Part shown: positions 34,964-45,900 of the stretch, in pieces | Position numbering within the stretch: the first letter of the stretch is position 1 | How the letters are laid out: each line of letters starts with the position of its first letter | Origin: Lepisosteus oculatus | Lineage: Eukaryota > Chordata > Actinopteri > Semionotiformes > Lepisosteidae | Assembly: GCF_040954835.1 (NCBI RefSeq) | Contig: NC_090711.1 | Coordinates: 9,369,501 to 9,433,500, forward strand | Reading direction: 5' to 3' | Length of the DNA: 64,000 nt | Translations under genes and position numbers: made by a program | Notes under the pieces: model-generated | What the model saw: the letters and a program-made list of their open reading frames with translations, nothing else | Databases searched by the model: none | What the model was told of the DNA's origin: nothing

Positions 34964-36334
34964 CCTCTTGGCGATCATAGATCTTTCTTTCGTTCGTGGT
35001 CTTCGGTGAGAGAAGGTAGTGTGGCCTGCTTTATCCATTTGCCATCATTCTTTAACACGTCATGTGATTTTACTCGATGGGTTGTGCGGGAAAGCGAAGT
35101 CTTGCAAGATATGCTTAAAGTTACTTTTTTACATTTTGAGGCATTCTGCACGTGGTGTTGTACTTCTGGGAAGCATCTATTAATGACTTGTATGAATGTA
35201 TCGTTTTTTGTGCGGTAATGGCGTTGCATGTTTTATTTGCTTACAGCAGCAGGGTTAATAATAACGAGTTTGTTGAAAATGTAAAATCTGAACACGTGCG
35301 CAGTTCGGGTGTTGTAAACTGGCTTTAGTTTTGGGTCGTCTTTAGCATGAAAATTGACTTCTTATAAAACAATTGTTTGACACCACCCGGATCTCCTGTT
35401 TGTGTTGGTTTTAATAGTTGTGCTCCCCATTTGTCTTTTCTTCTAGCGCTTCTTGGTGGTGTGACATGGTCACACTTCAGACATCAACCAGCGAGGGTAA
35501 GATTAATTAAACGTTTTAACTGGAATTTGAAATTGTGCCTCTCTTGTCTAGGGGGGGATTTGTCAGTTTCCTACTTCTACGGTTCGGTACCACGTGGAAT
35601 TTAAGCGCCTAGTGCGTTTGAAATGTCTGCTTACATTTCTGGCCGATCGCCTCGGGTCAGGACTGTTTTCTTACCGTATCATCACTGAAAAAGGACAACC
35701 CCCCGAGTGAATATACTTGCAACGTAGGAATGTTAATTGTAAACGTATAAATAACGTTATAGTAGCATCAGGGGGATACAATTGACATGTTTCTTTCAAG
35801 AGCCCCTTCATCGCATGTACACAGTTTAACAAGTAGAAAAATTGGCTGTTTCTCAATTAAATGTTCTTTAACTAAATTAAATGCATCAGACGTGCGCAAA
35901 TAAAAAAAATACCCCGCTAATCCGCAAGAGCAATTTCTGATAATTGTATAGGCTCCCAGACCATCGAAAGTTTATTTCCTTGAAGAGGTCATATAAATGA
36001 ACGTCAGTCTAAGGCCTCGTTTTTGTGTCGGTAGTACTGGGCAGTTGTCTATGAACGTTGCGAAACGCAGCTCATAGCATGTTTTTGGAAGATGTAAATG
36101 CCGGTTGAAGAACTGCAGCGCTGTTTTTAAATTTCCTGGTTAGAAAACAAGGGCATTTAAAACCATAGTGAAAGTAAAATGCACACACTGTGTAAAATCT
36201 CCAATTTATATAACAAAATAGACTAAAGTGACCTATTACTATGCTGTACTGTGAATGGGCAGCCTTTGTCCTTCATATCTTTTTAGTGTATAATATGATT
36301 AAAATCCAAGGTTCATGTTATATAAATATTGCAA

Positions 36335-36580
36335 TGATTGGTTCTGTGGCTAAAGATCTGCATCTGTAGCTGGGAGGTTGCTGGTTTGTATCCTGAAGAA
36401 TTCTACTCTGTTGGGCTCAGGCAAGGCCCCTAACCCCAACTGCTCCAGGGGTGCCGTGTAAATGGCTGACCCTGCGCTCTGACCCCAAGCTTCTCTCCCT
36501 GTCTTTGGAGTATGTAAATAAAGACACATTTGGAATACAAGACATTGTATATGGCCAGTAAAGTGATCTTATCTAAAATG
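36335..36580 (+). repeat. tRNA-derived SINE
   Basis: The head has degenerate A-box and B-box-like segments (near 36350 and 36386, 'ggttgctggtttgtatcc'). The body contains 'caaggcccctaaccccaact', 'gctccaggggtgccgtg' and 'ggctgaccctgcgctctgac'. The tail is 'ttgtatatggccagtaaagt'. This is a common fish SINE layout. It lies in intron 2 of the zfas1-like gene. Confidence 0.75.
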
Positions 36581-37203
36581 GCAGATATGGTCTGTAACTA
36601 GATTCTGGTGGTAAACTTCAAACGTGGGTACTATTGGAAGTCGTATAAGAATGTGCTTACTTAAGGAGGTTACCTGGAGTAGCAATGACTGGGGATTTCT
36701 TACTTTCAGCCTTGTTACTCTTGTTGCATTATCCTCATCATTCTCATACTTCAACAAAAGCATGTACAAATAGTTGTGATCTACACATGTATATGTCCCT
36801 TACTCAGTATTTCCAATGAATTTAAGGTATCCAGAGTAAAGATTTAGTACTATAGTATTATTACTCTGACTTTCTTAGTCAGTCAGATAGTTGTAGTGGT
36901 AAGCTTTTCTCTGTAAAATAGCCCCTGTTCCACCTCGTCAGACTTGTTTTATTTTTTTTAAAGTACTTTTTGTGTAATACGGTTTGATGTTGCCCTGCAG
37001 GGTTCCCTTTAGCCTTGAGGTGTGTAAGAGATCTGAGTGCAACATGACTGCGAACAGAAGTGGCAGTGGCTTTGGTCATATTCTAAGTAAGTGGTTTTTT
37101 TTTCTCCAAAATTACTTGTCTTCACAAATGCGAGATCATCCTATACAGACTACTTTAGACACCCACGAGTTGGTACAGTCCTTTCCATTTGTGTGCTTGC
37201 TGG

Positions 37204-37288
37204 TTCAAGTATGATGACTAAGCTTTTTTCCCCAGCAGATCGATAGTGTTGACTCTTTTGCACTGTAAGCCAAATGTTCTGATTGACC
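37204..37288 (+). ncRNA. snord12: C/D-box snoRNA, SNORD12 family, copy 1
   Basis: C box ATGATGA 37211-37217, D box CTGA 37279-37282. The guide CTTTTTTCCCC comes just before a D'-like CAGA at 37236-37239. Flanks TCAA and TTGA can form the terminal stem. It lies in intron 3. The second half differs most from the other copies. Confidence 0.85.
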
Positions 37289-38095
37289 AGCAAAAAAACA
37301 CATCTGCGGAATTCTGGTGAGTGATTCCTCCCAGTCTGATCTGTCTTTTCTGGTTTCCCGCAGTGACGTGAGGAGTTCTGCTACCAGCACGCGTGTCTCA
37401 AGGTATGTATAAAGAAGGGAGAATAATTTGATTGTTCTTAAAAACCAAGATGGTTTAGCTTCTTTTCACATGAGGAGGGGTAGCAGGGTAGCTAGCCTTG
37501 GTGTGATGGAGTAACTTGATGTGAATCGGGTCTAGCTTAATGTTCCTTTAACTTCCCTGTACTTTTTTGTCTGGCTTTGCCTCAGTGCTTTATATTATAG
37601 TCTGATTCACAACTTAAAAAAAAAACTGCAAAAAAGTGGTGGGACAAACATGCAGTCTTAAATTTAACATGTCCCCATTCTGTGTTCCATTGTAAATTGA
37701 TAAAAGTGTCACCTTTGTTTTAGGTGTCACTCATTACTAAAATACAGCTTGAGCACCAGTTACTGACTGTCAGCTGCTTCAAGTGTTTTAGATGCCTTGA
37801 GTAAATTTGTAAAGGCACGCCAATAGATCTGTTGACTAGTTCTTGAACCATTTTCACAATAGACTTCAGCTTCTAAAACTAAATGGATCAAGTCATTATT
37901 GCAAAGGTTGTTTCCTCAGAATACTATCTGTACTATTGGCAAGACTTACAGATGATGTACAGTGAGAAATTGGATCTAGTGTACTTACTGTTAACTTGCA
38001 CATTTTATCAGTTATTCAGATCTTCATTCCTGATAGCTGCCTTGGCACTTGAGGGGAATTTTCTTAGATTTACTGGCTGTCTGATGATTTTGGGT

Positions 38096-38184
38096 CTGGT
38101 GAATATGATGACTATCTTTTTTCCCCAGCAGATCGACTTTGTTGACTGTCTGCTATTTTAAGCCAAATTTGTCTGATTCACCAG
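38096..38184 (+). ncRNA. snord12: C/D-box snoRNA, SNORD12 family, copy 2
   Basis: C box ATGATGA 38105-38111, D box CTGA 38173-38176, and a perfect 8-bp terminal stem CTGGTGAA / TTCACCAG. It carries the same CTTTTTTCCCC guide and AGCAGATCGAC block as the other copies. It lies in intron 4. Confidence 0.9.
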
Positions 38185-38406
38185 CTTAAACAATGAACAC
38201 TTTGCAAAGTGCTTTTTCCCATTTCTGAAGAAACTGCTTCTTTCTTTGCAGGTCTGTGTGCTGGAGATATGGTGGTACCATGGAGATACCAGGGGTTGTA
38301 TGCAGATACACAATCACTGTTGGCACTGGTGGAATCGTAATTTTCTGCACAGTTGGTGTAAGTATTTTAGATTGTTGCTAAAATTTGTTTGTGCAGAAGT
38401 AGAAGG

Positions 38407-38496
38407 CTGGTGTCTGTGATGACTGATCTTTTTTCCCCAGCAGATCGACAGTGATGACTGCTTGCTATTTTAAAGCCAACTTAACTGATGCACCAG
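38407..38496 (+). ncRNA. snord12: C/D-box snoRNA, SNORD12 family, copy 3
   Basis: C box GTGATGA 38416-38422, a perfect internal C' box GTGATGA 38451-38457, D box CTGA 38485-38488. Terminal stem CTGGTG / CACCAG. Guide CTTTTTTCCCC as in the other copies. It lies in intron 5. Confidence 0.9.
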
Positions 38497-38713
38497 TACA
38501 TTTTAGAAAGACCTGTACATGAAGTGCTGTTTTAAATGGCTAAAGAGGATGCTCTTTTTGCAGGGGACGAGTGATGGTGTCAATCTCAAGGGTGAGACTG
38601 CTGCAGAATTTGGAATGGTATCAGTGAAGCGTGTGGTGCTAATGTAAGTAAACTAATGTTCTTGTTTAAAATGCTCATTGGGGAGTAGAGTCGAGCTGGT
38701 TTGGGAGACTGCA

Positions 38714-38809
38714 GCTGCTGTGAATGATGACTGATCTTTTTTCCCCAGCAGATCGACTGTGTTGACTGCTGAATGCATTAAAGCCAAACATGTCTGACAC
38801 ATTAGCAGC
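38714..38809 (+). ncRNA. snord12: C/D-box snoRNA, SNORD12 family, copy 4
   Basis: C box ATGATGA 38724-38730, D box CTGA 38794-38797. Terminal stem GCTGCT / AGCAGC. Guide CTTTTTTCCCC followed by AGCAGATCGACTG. It lies in intron 6. Confidence 0.9.
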
Positions 38810-39578
38810 AGAATAATGCATTGTGTAACTTGTGTAGTTCATTAAATTTTGTTGCTGGTAATGGTTAACATTTCCAACTTTGAGAGGTCTGTGTCGCAGG
38901 AACCAAGTGCCTTAACACTGCAGGATTTGTTGGATATTTTACGTGAGGTTCAAGCCTCATGTATAGTTAAATTATGGAAGTTAGTCTTTGGAAGCAAGGA
39001 GCACTTAACTGCAGTTTTTTTACAATGTAATCTTTTGTCTTGTTTCAGGATCAAGAGGGGGAGTGAAGTGCCAAGATGAGTGGTTATTGAGGACTTGCTT
39101 CCTTTTGGACCTTGTTTTTGTTAATGCGAGCCAGTGATCAATGTAATTTTAAATTGTTGTAACATCTCTGAAAGTAGAGGAGCAAAATGAAGTACTTAAA
39201 TACTACAATGTAACCTGCCTATAATCCATGTCAGAGAATATTTTCACCTACGACTATGAATACTATTCCATCAATTGTTCCACACTGGTATATTACATTT
39301 TGATGTTTCATAGATGCTATGTGAGCATAAATTCTCAGTTAATAGATTCTATACTCCTTTGATATGCAGTACTTTCTACTATGCCATATTGCCTCTTCTG
39401 AGTGAAGTATATTCTTAATTAAAAAGGGTAGCTTTTACAGAACTGTTCTAGTATTTTCTTTTCTACATTTATTTCCATTGTCTAGGAATCCTCATTTCCC
39501 AATATGCGAATAAACAATTGTTTAAAGTTTTTTTTTTTCTGTTATTACTTACAGACAATCCAAGCACACATTAATATA

Positions 39579-39791
39579 CAGTGCCTTGCGAAAGTATTCG
39601 GCCCCCTTGAACTTTTCAACCTTTTGCCACATTTCAGGCTTCAAACATAAAGATATAAATTTTTTATTTTATGTGAAGAATCACCAACAAGTGGGACACA
39701 ATTGTGAAGTGGAACGACATCTATTGGATTTTTGAAACTTTTTTAACTAATAAAAAAATGAAAAGTGGGGCGTGCAAAATTATTCGGCCCC
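39579..39791 (+). repeat. left terminal inverted repeat of Tc1-like element
   Basis: 213 bp, beginning CAGTGCCTTGCGAAAGTATT and ending at ATTCGGCCCC. It is mirrored by the right repeat. Long TIRs of about 200 bp fit the IR/DR class of vertebrate Tc1 elements. Confidence 0.95.
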
Positions 39792-39969
39792 TTTACTTTC
39801 AGTGCAGCAAACTCACTCCAGAAGTTCAGCGAGGATCTCTGAATGATCCAATGTTGTCCTAAATGACTGATGGTGATAAATAGAATCCACCTGTGTGTAA
39901 TCAAGTCTCTGTATAAATGCACCTGCTCTGTGATAGTCTCAAGGTTCTGTTGAAAGCGCAGAGAGCATC

Positions 39970-40989
39970 ATGAAGACCAAGGAACACACCAGGCAGGTCC
40001 GTAATACTGTTGTGGAGAAGTTTAAAGCCGGATTTGGATACAAAAAGATTTCCCAAGCTTCAAACATCCCAAGGAGCACTGTGCAAGCGATCATCTTGAA
40101 ATGGAAGGAGTATCAGACCACTGCAAATCTACCAAGACCTGGCCGTCCCTCTAAACTTTCAGCTCAGACAAGGAGAAGACTGATCAGAGATGCAGCCAAG
40201 AGGCCCATGATCACTCTGGATGAACTGCAGAGAACTACAGCTGAGGTGGGAGAGTCTGTCCATAGGACAACAATCAGTCTTACACTGCACAAATCTGGCC
40301 TTTATGGAAGAGTGGCAAGAAGAAAGCCATTTCTCAAAGATGTCCATAAAAAGTCTCGTCTAAAGTTTGCCACAAGCCACCTGGGAGACACCCCAAACAT
40401 GTGGAAGAAGGTGCTCTGGTCAGATGAAACCAAAATCGAACTTTTTGGCCACAATGCAAAATGATATGTTTTGCGTAAAAGCAACACAGCTCATCACCCT
40501 CAACACACCATCCCCACTGTCAAACATGGTGGTGGCAGCATCATGGTTTGGGCCTGCTTTTCTTCAGCAGGGACAGGGAAGATGGTTAAAATTGAGGGGA
40601 AGATGGATGCAGCCACATACAGGACCATTCTGGATGAAAACCTGTTGGAGTCTGCAAAAGACCTGAAACTGGGACGGAGATTTATCTTCCAACAAGACAA
40701 TGATCCCAAACATACAGCAAAATCTACAAAGGAATGGTTCACAAATAAACGTATCCAGGTGTTTGAATGGCCAAGTCAAAGTCCAGACCTGAATCCAATC
40801 GAGAATCTGTGGAAAGAGCTGAAAACTGCTGTTCACAAACGCTCTCCATCCAACCTCACTGAGCTCGAGCTGTTTTGCAAGGAAGAATGGGCAAGAATTT
40901 CAGTCTCTCGATGTGCAAAACTGATAGAGACATACCCCAAGCGACTTGCAGCTGTAATCGCAGCAAAAGGTGGCTCTACAAAGTATTAA
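39970..40989 (+). pseudogene. Tc1-like transposase (DD34E) with one internal stop
   Basis: The frame from ATG 39970 to TAA at 40987-40989 spans 340 codons, the usual length for Tc1-like transposases. The N-terminus has the paired-type helix-turn-helix DNA-binding region (KISQASNIPRSTVQAI) and a GRPSK hook. The catalytic residues lie in VLWSDETK, QQDNDPKHTA and SPDLNPIENLW (DD34E). An in-frame TGA at 40462-40464, directly after GHNAK, separates two open halves in the same frame. Relatives have Arg at this place, so CGA to TGA at a CpG is the likely change. No frameshift is seen. The copy should not make full-length protein. Confidence 0.95.
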
Positions 40990-40995
40990 CGCAAG

Positions 40996-41208
40996 GGGGC
41001 CGAATAATTTTGCACGCCCCACTTTTCATTTTTTTATTAGTTAAAAAAGTTTCAAAAATCCAATGGATTTCGTTCCACTTCACAATTGTGTCCCACTTGT
41101 TGGTGATTCTTCACATAAAATAAAAAAATTATATCTTTATGTTTGAAGCCTGAAATGTGGCAAAAGGTTGAAAAGTTCAAGGGGGCCGAATACTTTCGCA
41201 AGGCACTG
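40996..41208 (-). repeat. right terminal inverted repeat of Tc1-like element
   Basis: Reverse complement of the left repeat over its full 213 bp. The visible mismatches are one in the A/T run and two in the ACGACATCTATTGG block. Confidence 0.95.
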
Positions 41209-41210
41209 TA

Positions 41211-42310
41211 GCAGCCTACTCAAGCAGTAAAAATAGTTGAGAAATGATGCATAGTTCCTAACTCAAATTAGGTTTGAGCCAGGCTTCACACCTATTGATA
41301 CCACATGGCCATTTCATGGCTGATCACCTACTTACCTGGGCAGGGAGTCACTGTCCAGTAGGTGCTACATATTACCCGTGACACCACAATTTCCCTCACT
41401 TGGAACAGTTCCATTTTGACCACTGCAGCCATCTGGTCAATTACACAGTGTAGAGATCATTTGCAATGAAAATGCCAATGTTCTGAAACAGGACCACTGT
41501 TGGCTGTTTACAGCTTACTGAATTTATCAAAACTAAATTCCATGCTTTCCTAAACTGATGATAAAACGGTGACCTGCTGGATTATATCTTTAAACCATTA
41601 TCTTTAAAACACTGCTACTGTTGCAGAACAAGGAAAAAAAACGGAATCATTCTTTTAGCTCTCGAGCCATAGAGTTGAGTATGACTTTCATACATCAACC
41701 GCAATAGTCCGGCATAAGTTCAGAAAATGTAAAACAAGGTTTGAGCTATGCTCATGTACAGAAGCAACTGGTTGATAACCAAGTCCAAAACCTGTCCTGT
41801 ACCAGACATTTATACAAGCCAAAAGAAACATTAGCCTTTTAATATTAGTCTGCTATAATCTTTAATAGTATCAGGAATACCAAGTCCACATTCTTCTGTA
41901 TTCACATTCTATCACTTGCAAACATGAAAAAAAACATTATGGGGTCTGGATTCCCATTCAAGCCAAGGAATTCCCAGAATTGTCAGAAATCAAACCATTA
42001 TGGCAATGATGTGAGTATTTTTCAATGCCCTGCAGTCCAGGAAAAGTATACCAAAAATGTAGCTGTACCCAATTTCCCAAGGTAAGCCCTATTTCTATAC
42101 CCAAGGAAAGTACAAAACTTAACAAAGCTGCTCTTTGATGGTTTTGAACCCAAGCAGGAGGATTGAAAGGTATTGCAAGAAAGCAAAACCAAACACTTTT
42201 TTTGTGCGTAAAAGCACACGTTTTACTTACATTCCATGGGGAGAAAAAAGTTCATGGTTAACAATGACAAGTTTGAAGCATTACAAGAACTCTGCAGGGG
42301 GGTATCGTGC
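41211..42310. other. intergenic between Tc1 element and stau1 3' end
   Basis: About 1.1 kb without coding signal or recognised repeat. It lies between the convergent zfas1-like and stau1 transcripts. Confidence 0.5.
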
Positions 42311-42903
42311 TTGGACCATATGCAATAGAAACTTTTTATTGCCCACATTGCTGCAGGCAACAAACACATGACAACACAAACATTACATTAAATCACAAAA
42401 ACCTTTTCAGCCCTACATGGAAATGTAGATAAACACTTTTTTCAAAGCACTCAAGGAAAATCAACTGCATTTTGTTAGCTTTATCATATCCATCCATGAA
42501 GTTCTCCAACTGTTCTCAATATTCACAAACAGAACGCCCCCTTTTAAGTTAACAATGGGGTTAAAATTGATTTAGAGGGGAAAAACAAAAAAAAAGAAAA
42601 CTAAACATTCAAAATGGTTCTCTCTTCCACCAAAACAGAAAAACCACATACTTGGATATGATCCAGCACTTTTTTTAAAAAAAACTACATTCCTACAAAA
42701 CAAAATGTATACAATTAAACATTAAGGAAAATGAACCTTTTAATCAGTCTTGTTTAACTGTGAACATTTCAAAAGTATTAGCAACTTGATGATTTAGACA
42801 CTACAGTGGCTAAACTATAACTGTAGCCCTCTAAAACAGTTGAGTTACGCTACAAAGCATCTGATTTTCTCTGGTGCTTTTTTCCCCTTTATTTAAAGGC
42901 CAT
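42311..42903 (-). other. stau1: stau1 3' UTR
   Basis: Follows the stau1 TAG in transcript direction. A minus-strand AATAAA lies at 42335-42340, and a second at 42888-42893 is too close to the stop to be used. Confidence 0.55.
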
Positions 42904-42991
42904 CTATGCTGTGCCATCCAGAGTTTGTCCCATGGTGTTTGAGTTAGCCTGTTTCAGAAGAGCATCACCTTCCATTTCTTGTTTTCCACAT
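42904..42991 (-). CDS. stau1: stau1 exon 14 (last)
   Basis: Acceptor CCCCCTAG, then A completing a Val codon split with exon 13. It encodes [18 protein letters not shown] to TAG at 42904-42906. Human STAU1, as I remember it, ends shortly after VCG; this tail is about 25 residues longer. Confidence 0.75.
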
Positions 42992-45900
42992 CTAGGGGGA
43001 AAAATGTAGACATTAGACGGGCGGAAAGCAACTTTTATCCATCAATATGAACTCAAAGCGTTGAAGAAAAAAATGCATTATTTCTTGTAGGAAATCTCAG
43101 CCTTTTCAAATGAAGCTTAATTAAAAATTGATATATCTTTTTTCTTTGAAACAATCCAAGCCTTTTTTGGGGGGGATTACAAGATCATCAACCACCCGGC
43201 CATTTTCTAACTGCTTTATTAATACGGGGTTGCAGGAGAGCCAGACAAGCGACAGACACAAGGCAGGGTACACCCTGGACAGGACACGAGTCTATCACAG
43301 GTCACACACATCAGGTAAAATTTTCCTAGAAGCCAATTAACCTACCAGTCTTTGGACAGTGGGAGGAAACCCATGCAAATACAGGAAGAACATACAAACT
43401 CCACATAGACAGTTCCCCAGGAATTGAATCCAGGGCCCCAGAACTGCACAGCAGCAATACTAAACATTGTGCCACCATGCTTCCCATTAATCCACCTTAG
43501 CTTTTCAATACTACCCTCATCCAGGTAAAGGAAAGGAGTAGACCACATTCTTGTCCTCTGGAAGATGTCATTGTCCTATCCTTTCACATCTTAAGTAGCT
43601 GCATCCAACTGTTAACGTCCTAGGCCAGGGCAACTCAATAGGTGGAGTTTTCAGTTTGCTCCGACGCAGTACTTTATTGTGAAATAGTTAAAGCACGGGA
43701 TGCAGCAGCACTGCTCACTGGAGTGTACTGGGGGGGCCACAGGTTGAGTAGCTCTGCCCTGGGCTCGCAGCTTTAAGGCACAACTCGAGGGCTAAAAGTG
43801 AAGAGTGGTGTCTCTACTAATCCCAGTGTTGCCATGTACTGCTGCTGGGTGAACCCTTGGCACTAGAAATGTGGTTTCTAGTTTCAACTTTCTAAAGATT
43901 CTTTCCCACAAGTGCACATTAATAAATGAAGGGAATTCCTGAAACGGAGGTTGACATTTGTGAAACTGGTATGAATGAACCCATTGTTAATGTGTTGGGC
44001 AGGATGGTTCTTTTATATTTATTCATGCACATTCCAGGCTTTAAAATACAGCACAAAGGTCAAACTCAACTCACACTGAAATTGGTCCATTTCCAGTTCT
44101 GTCATTAGATTGTTGGTCCAGCTCTGACAGTAACTTCAATATATTCAGGGCAGCCTGGGAATAATAAGGATGAATTATTATTCAATAGAAGGAGCTTATT
44201 AAGTCTATTTAGAAATGTTCGGACTTTTAACACATTTCTGCAGTGCCCTTTTATAATAAGGGTTTGCAATCTGTCTCTTCCTCTTCTGCATCCTGCAAAA
44301 GCATTTATCTGCTCTCCAACACTCTCCAATACCAAAGTGGGATTACAGAATGTACCCCAAAAAATTCTGAAAAATGTCCTATTATTTCAGAATTATGATT
44401 TATGACTACATTATGATTTCTTTAATACATCAAATACTCTGCTCAAATAGCACCTCTAACTCCAGACTCTCCCAGAGTACAAAATGAGAGACTTAAGTAA
44501 TAGTTGCAAAAAAGGTTTTTCTAAACGTTTTACTGTGGAAAGGAGCAGTCAAGAAAGAGCTCACATAACCTGAGAAGATACTGGAGGAAGTACAGACTGG
44601 ACAGAAGAGATCACAACGTCCACAACAGCCATCACTGATGGACATACATTGCCAAGACTCAAGGTCAAACAAATTGTGTGATAAGTCGCTCTTTTGAGAT
44701 GACCCTTTCTATATTGCTAATGAAGACAGAGACTCACCATGTCATGACAAGATTCCACATCTTTTCCTATTCCATGGCTGATAAGGGGGGGCTGAGAGGA
44801 GCAGTTTATCAGAGAGACAAACTCGTTCTTATTGTTTTTGGGAAAGTCTTTATATTCCACCTGTAAAACGAGGCAAATATTTTAGGATTTCACAAACTCC
44901 GTGACTCGGATGGCACTATACATCAAAGCAAGCAAAGAATCGAGCACGTCCAACAACACACCTTGCTAATTCAGAGATCCCCTAGATAATCAATAAGCAA
45001 GTCCCTTTAGAAACCAAATTGACCAACGATGGACTAGAGAAATAAAATAAAGTTGCTTTCGATTCTAACACATGAAGATCCGGGGGTTGCTGCCCTCAGT
45101 GGCGCCCCATCAATACCTGGAGTCCCTGCACGGTGGACAAGTAGTCCAGCTGCTCGGAGGGCCGGGTGAGGGGGCCATGAGGAAGGTGTCCCAGGCTGCT
45201 GCTGCCTTTTAGAATGGTCTCGGCTGTCGGGGAGGTGCCACCATACAGCAGCTCCCTGGCGATCATAGCTGTGACGGTGGCCTTGGCAGGGTTGATAGGG
45301 GAACGGTTGTAGTCTTTGGCGTGATGTCCTTGGCTGGCACCCACAGCCTGGGCCACCTCTGGTACCATGGGCAGGATCCCGGCTGGCAGCTGCTGGTGGC
45401 TCAGGAAGGGCATCCGGAACTCGTCCTCCCTGCTCCCTAGAGAGAAAATGCCAAAAGGTTTAAGAGTTAGTGCATAAAAACGAAGTGAGGAGGCCAGACG
45501 CCTTCAAGAACAAAGCTGGGTAGGCGACATGGGTGACTTTCAGGCAGCCAAGAATCTTCCTGCATTACAGTGTCTCCTAGTTTCACTCTTGAATGCAATT
45601 CCTCGTTACTGCCACTTCAAACTTCAGATCCTTCATTTCATCAGTTGTTGGTCTAGGCAAACAACTGGTGTCCGAATCCACAAAAGTCTCACTAAGCAGA
45701 ATGGGCAATCAGAGCACCTCCTGTTTGCAACCCTTCGTATGTTATTAGAACAAGGAGAGCAAACTATATATAAACATCTACATGGAAATTTCATTTGAAA
45801 TAACTCATTTAAAAATCACTCACCTATTCCTGCATCTTCCACTACACTGGGTTCAAAGAAGGTCACTTTTCTTCCTTCTCCAGCCTTCTTCGCCTGCACC

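Larger units (their letters stand above)
34983..39530 (+). ncRNA. zfas1: snoRNA host gene, zfas1-like (5'TOP lncRNA)
   Basis: Seven exons can be read from splice sites: 34983-35005, 35447-35496, 37001-37086, 37364-37402, 38252-38357, 38564-38643 and 39049 to about 39530, with AATAAA at 39509-39514. The start has a 5'TOP pyrimidine tract, as in most snoRNA host genes. Introns 3, 4, 5 and 6 each hold one copy of the same C/D-box snoRNA, about 60-90 bases before the next exon, the spacing usual for intronic C/D snoRNAs. The guide matches the SNORD12 target, and the human SNORD12 copies lie in ZFAS1 in this same syntenic block, hence the name. The exons themselves look non-coding, apart from one possible 62-codon ORF (see findings). 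The gene runs convergent to stau1. The exon limits are inferred and the 5' end is not proven. Confidence 0.75.
39579..41208 (+). mobile_element. Tc1/mariner (Tc1-like) DNA transposon, nearly complete
   Basis: 1630 bp flanked by TA target-site duplications (39577-39578 and 41209-41210). The terminal inverted repeats are 213 bp each (39579-39791 and 40996-41208), start CAGTGCCTTGCGAAAG, and differ at about three positions by eye, so the insertion looks young. It encodes one transposase, interrupted by a single stop. It lies between the 3' ends of the convergent zfas1-like and stau1 genes. Confidence 0.97.

Noticed and set aside
37211-38797. The four TTTTTTCCCCAGCAGATCG repeats as duplicated splice acceptors or a CRISPR-like array
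   Set aside because: Each has C, D and C'-like boxes and a terminal stem, and real acceptors lie further downstream; spacing is irregular and the units are intronic snoRNAs.
40462-40470. Transposase as two separate genes
   Set aside because: Both halves are in the same frame and form one Tc1 transposase; a single TGA separates them.
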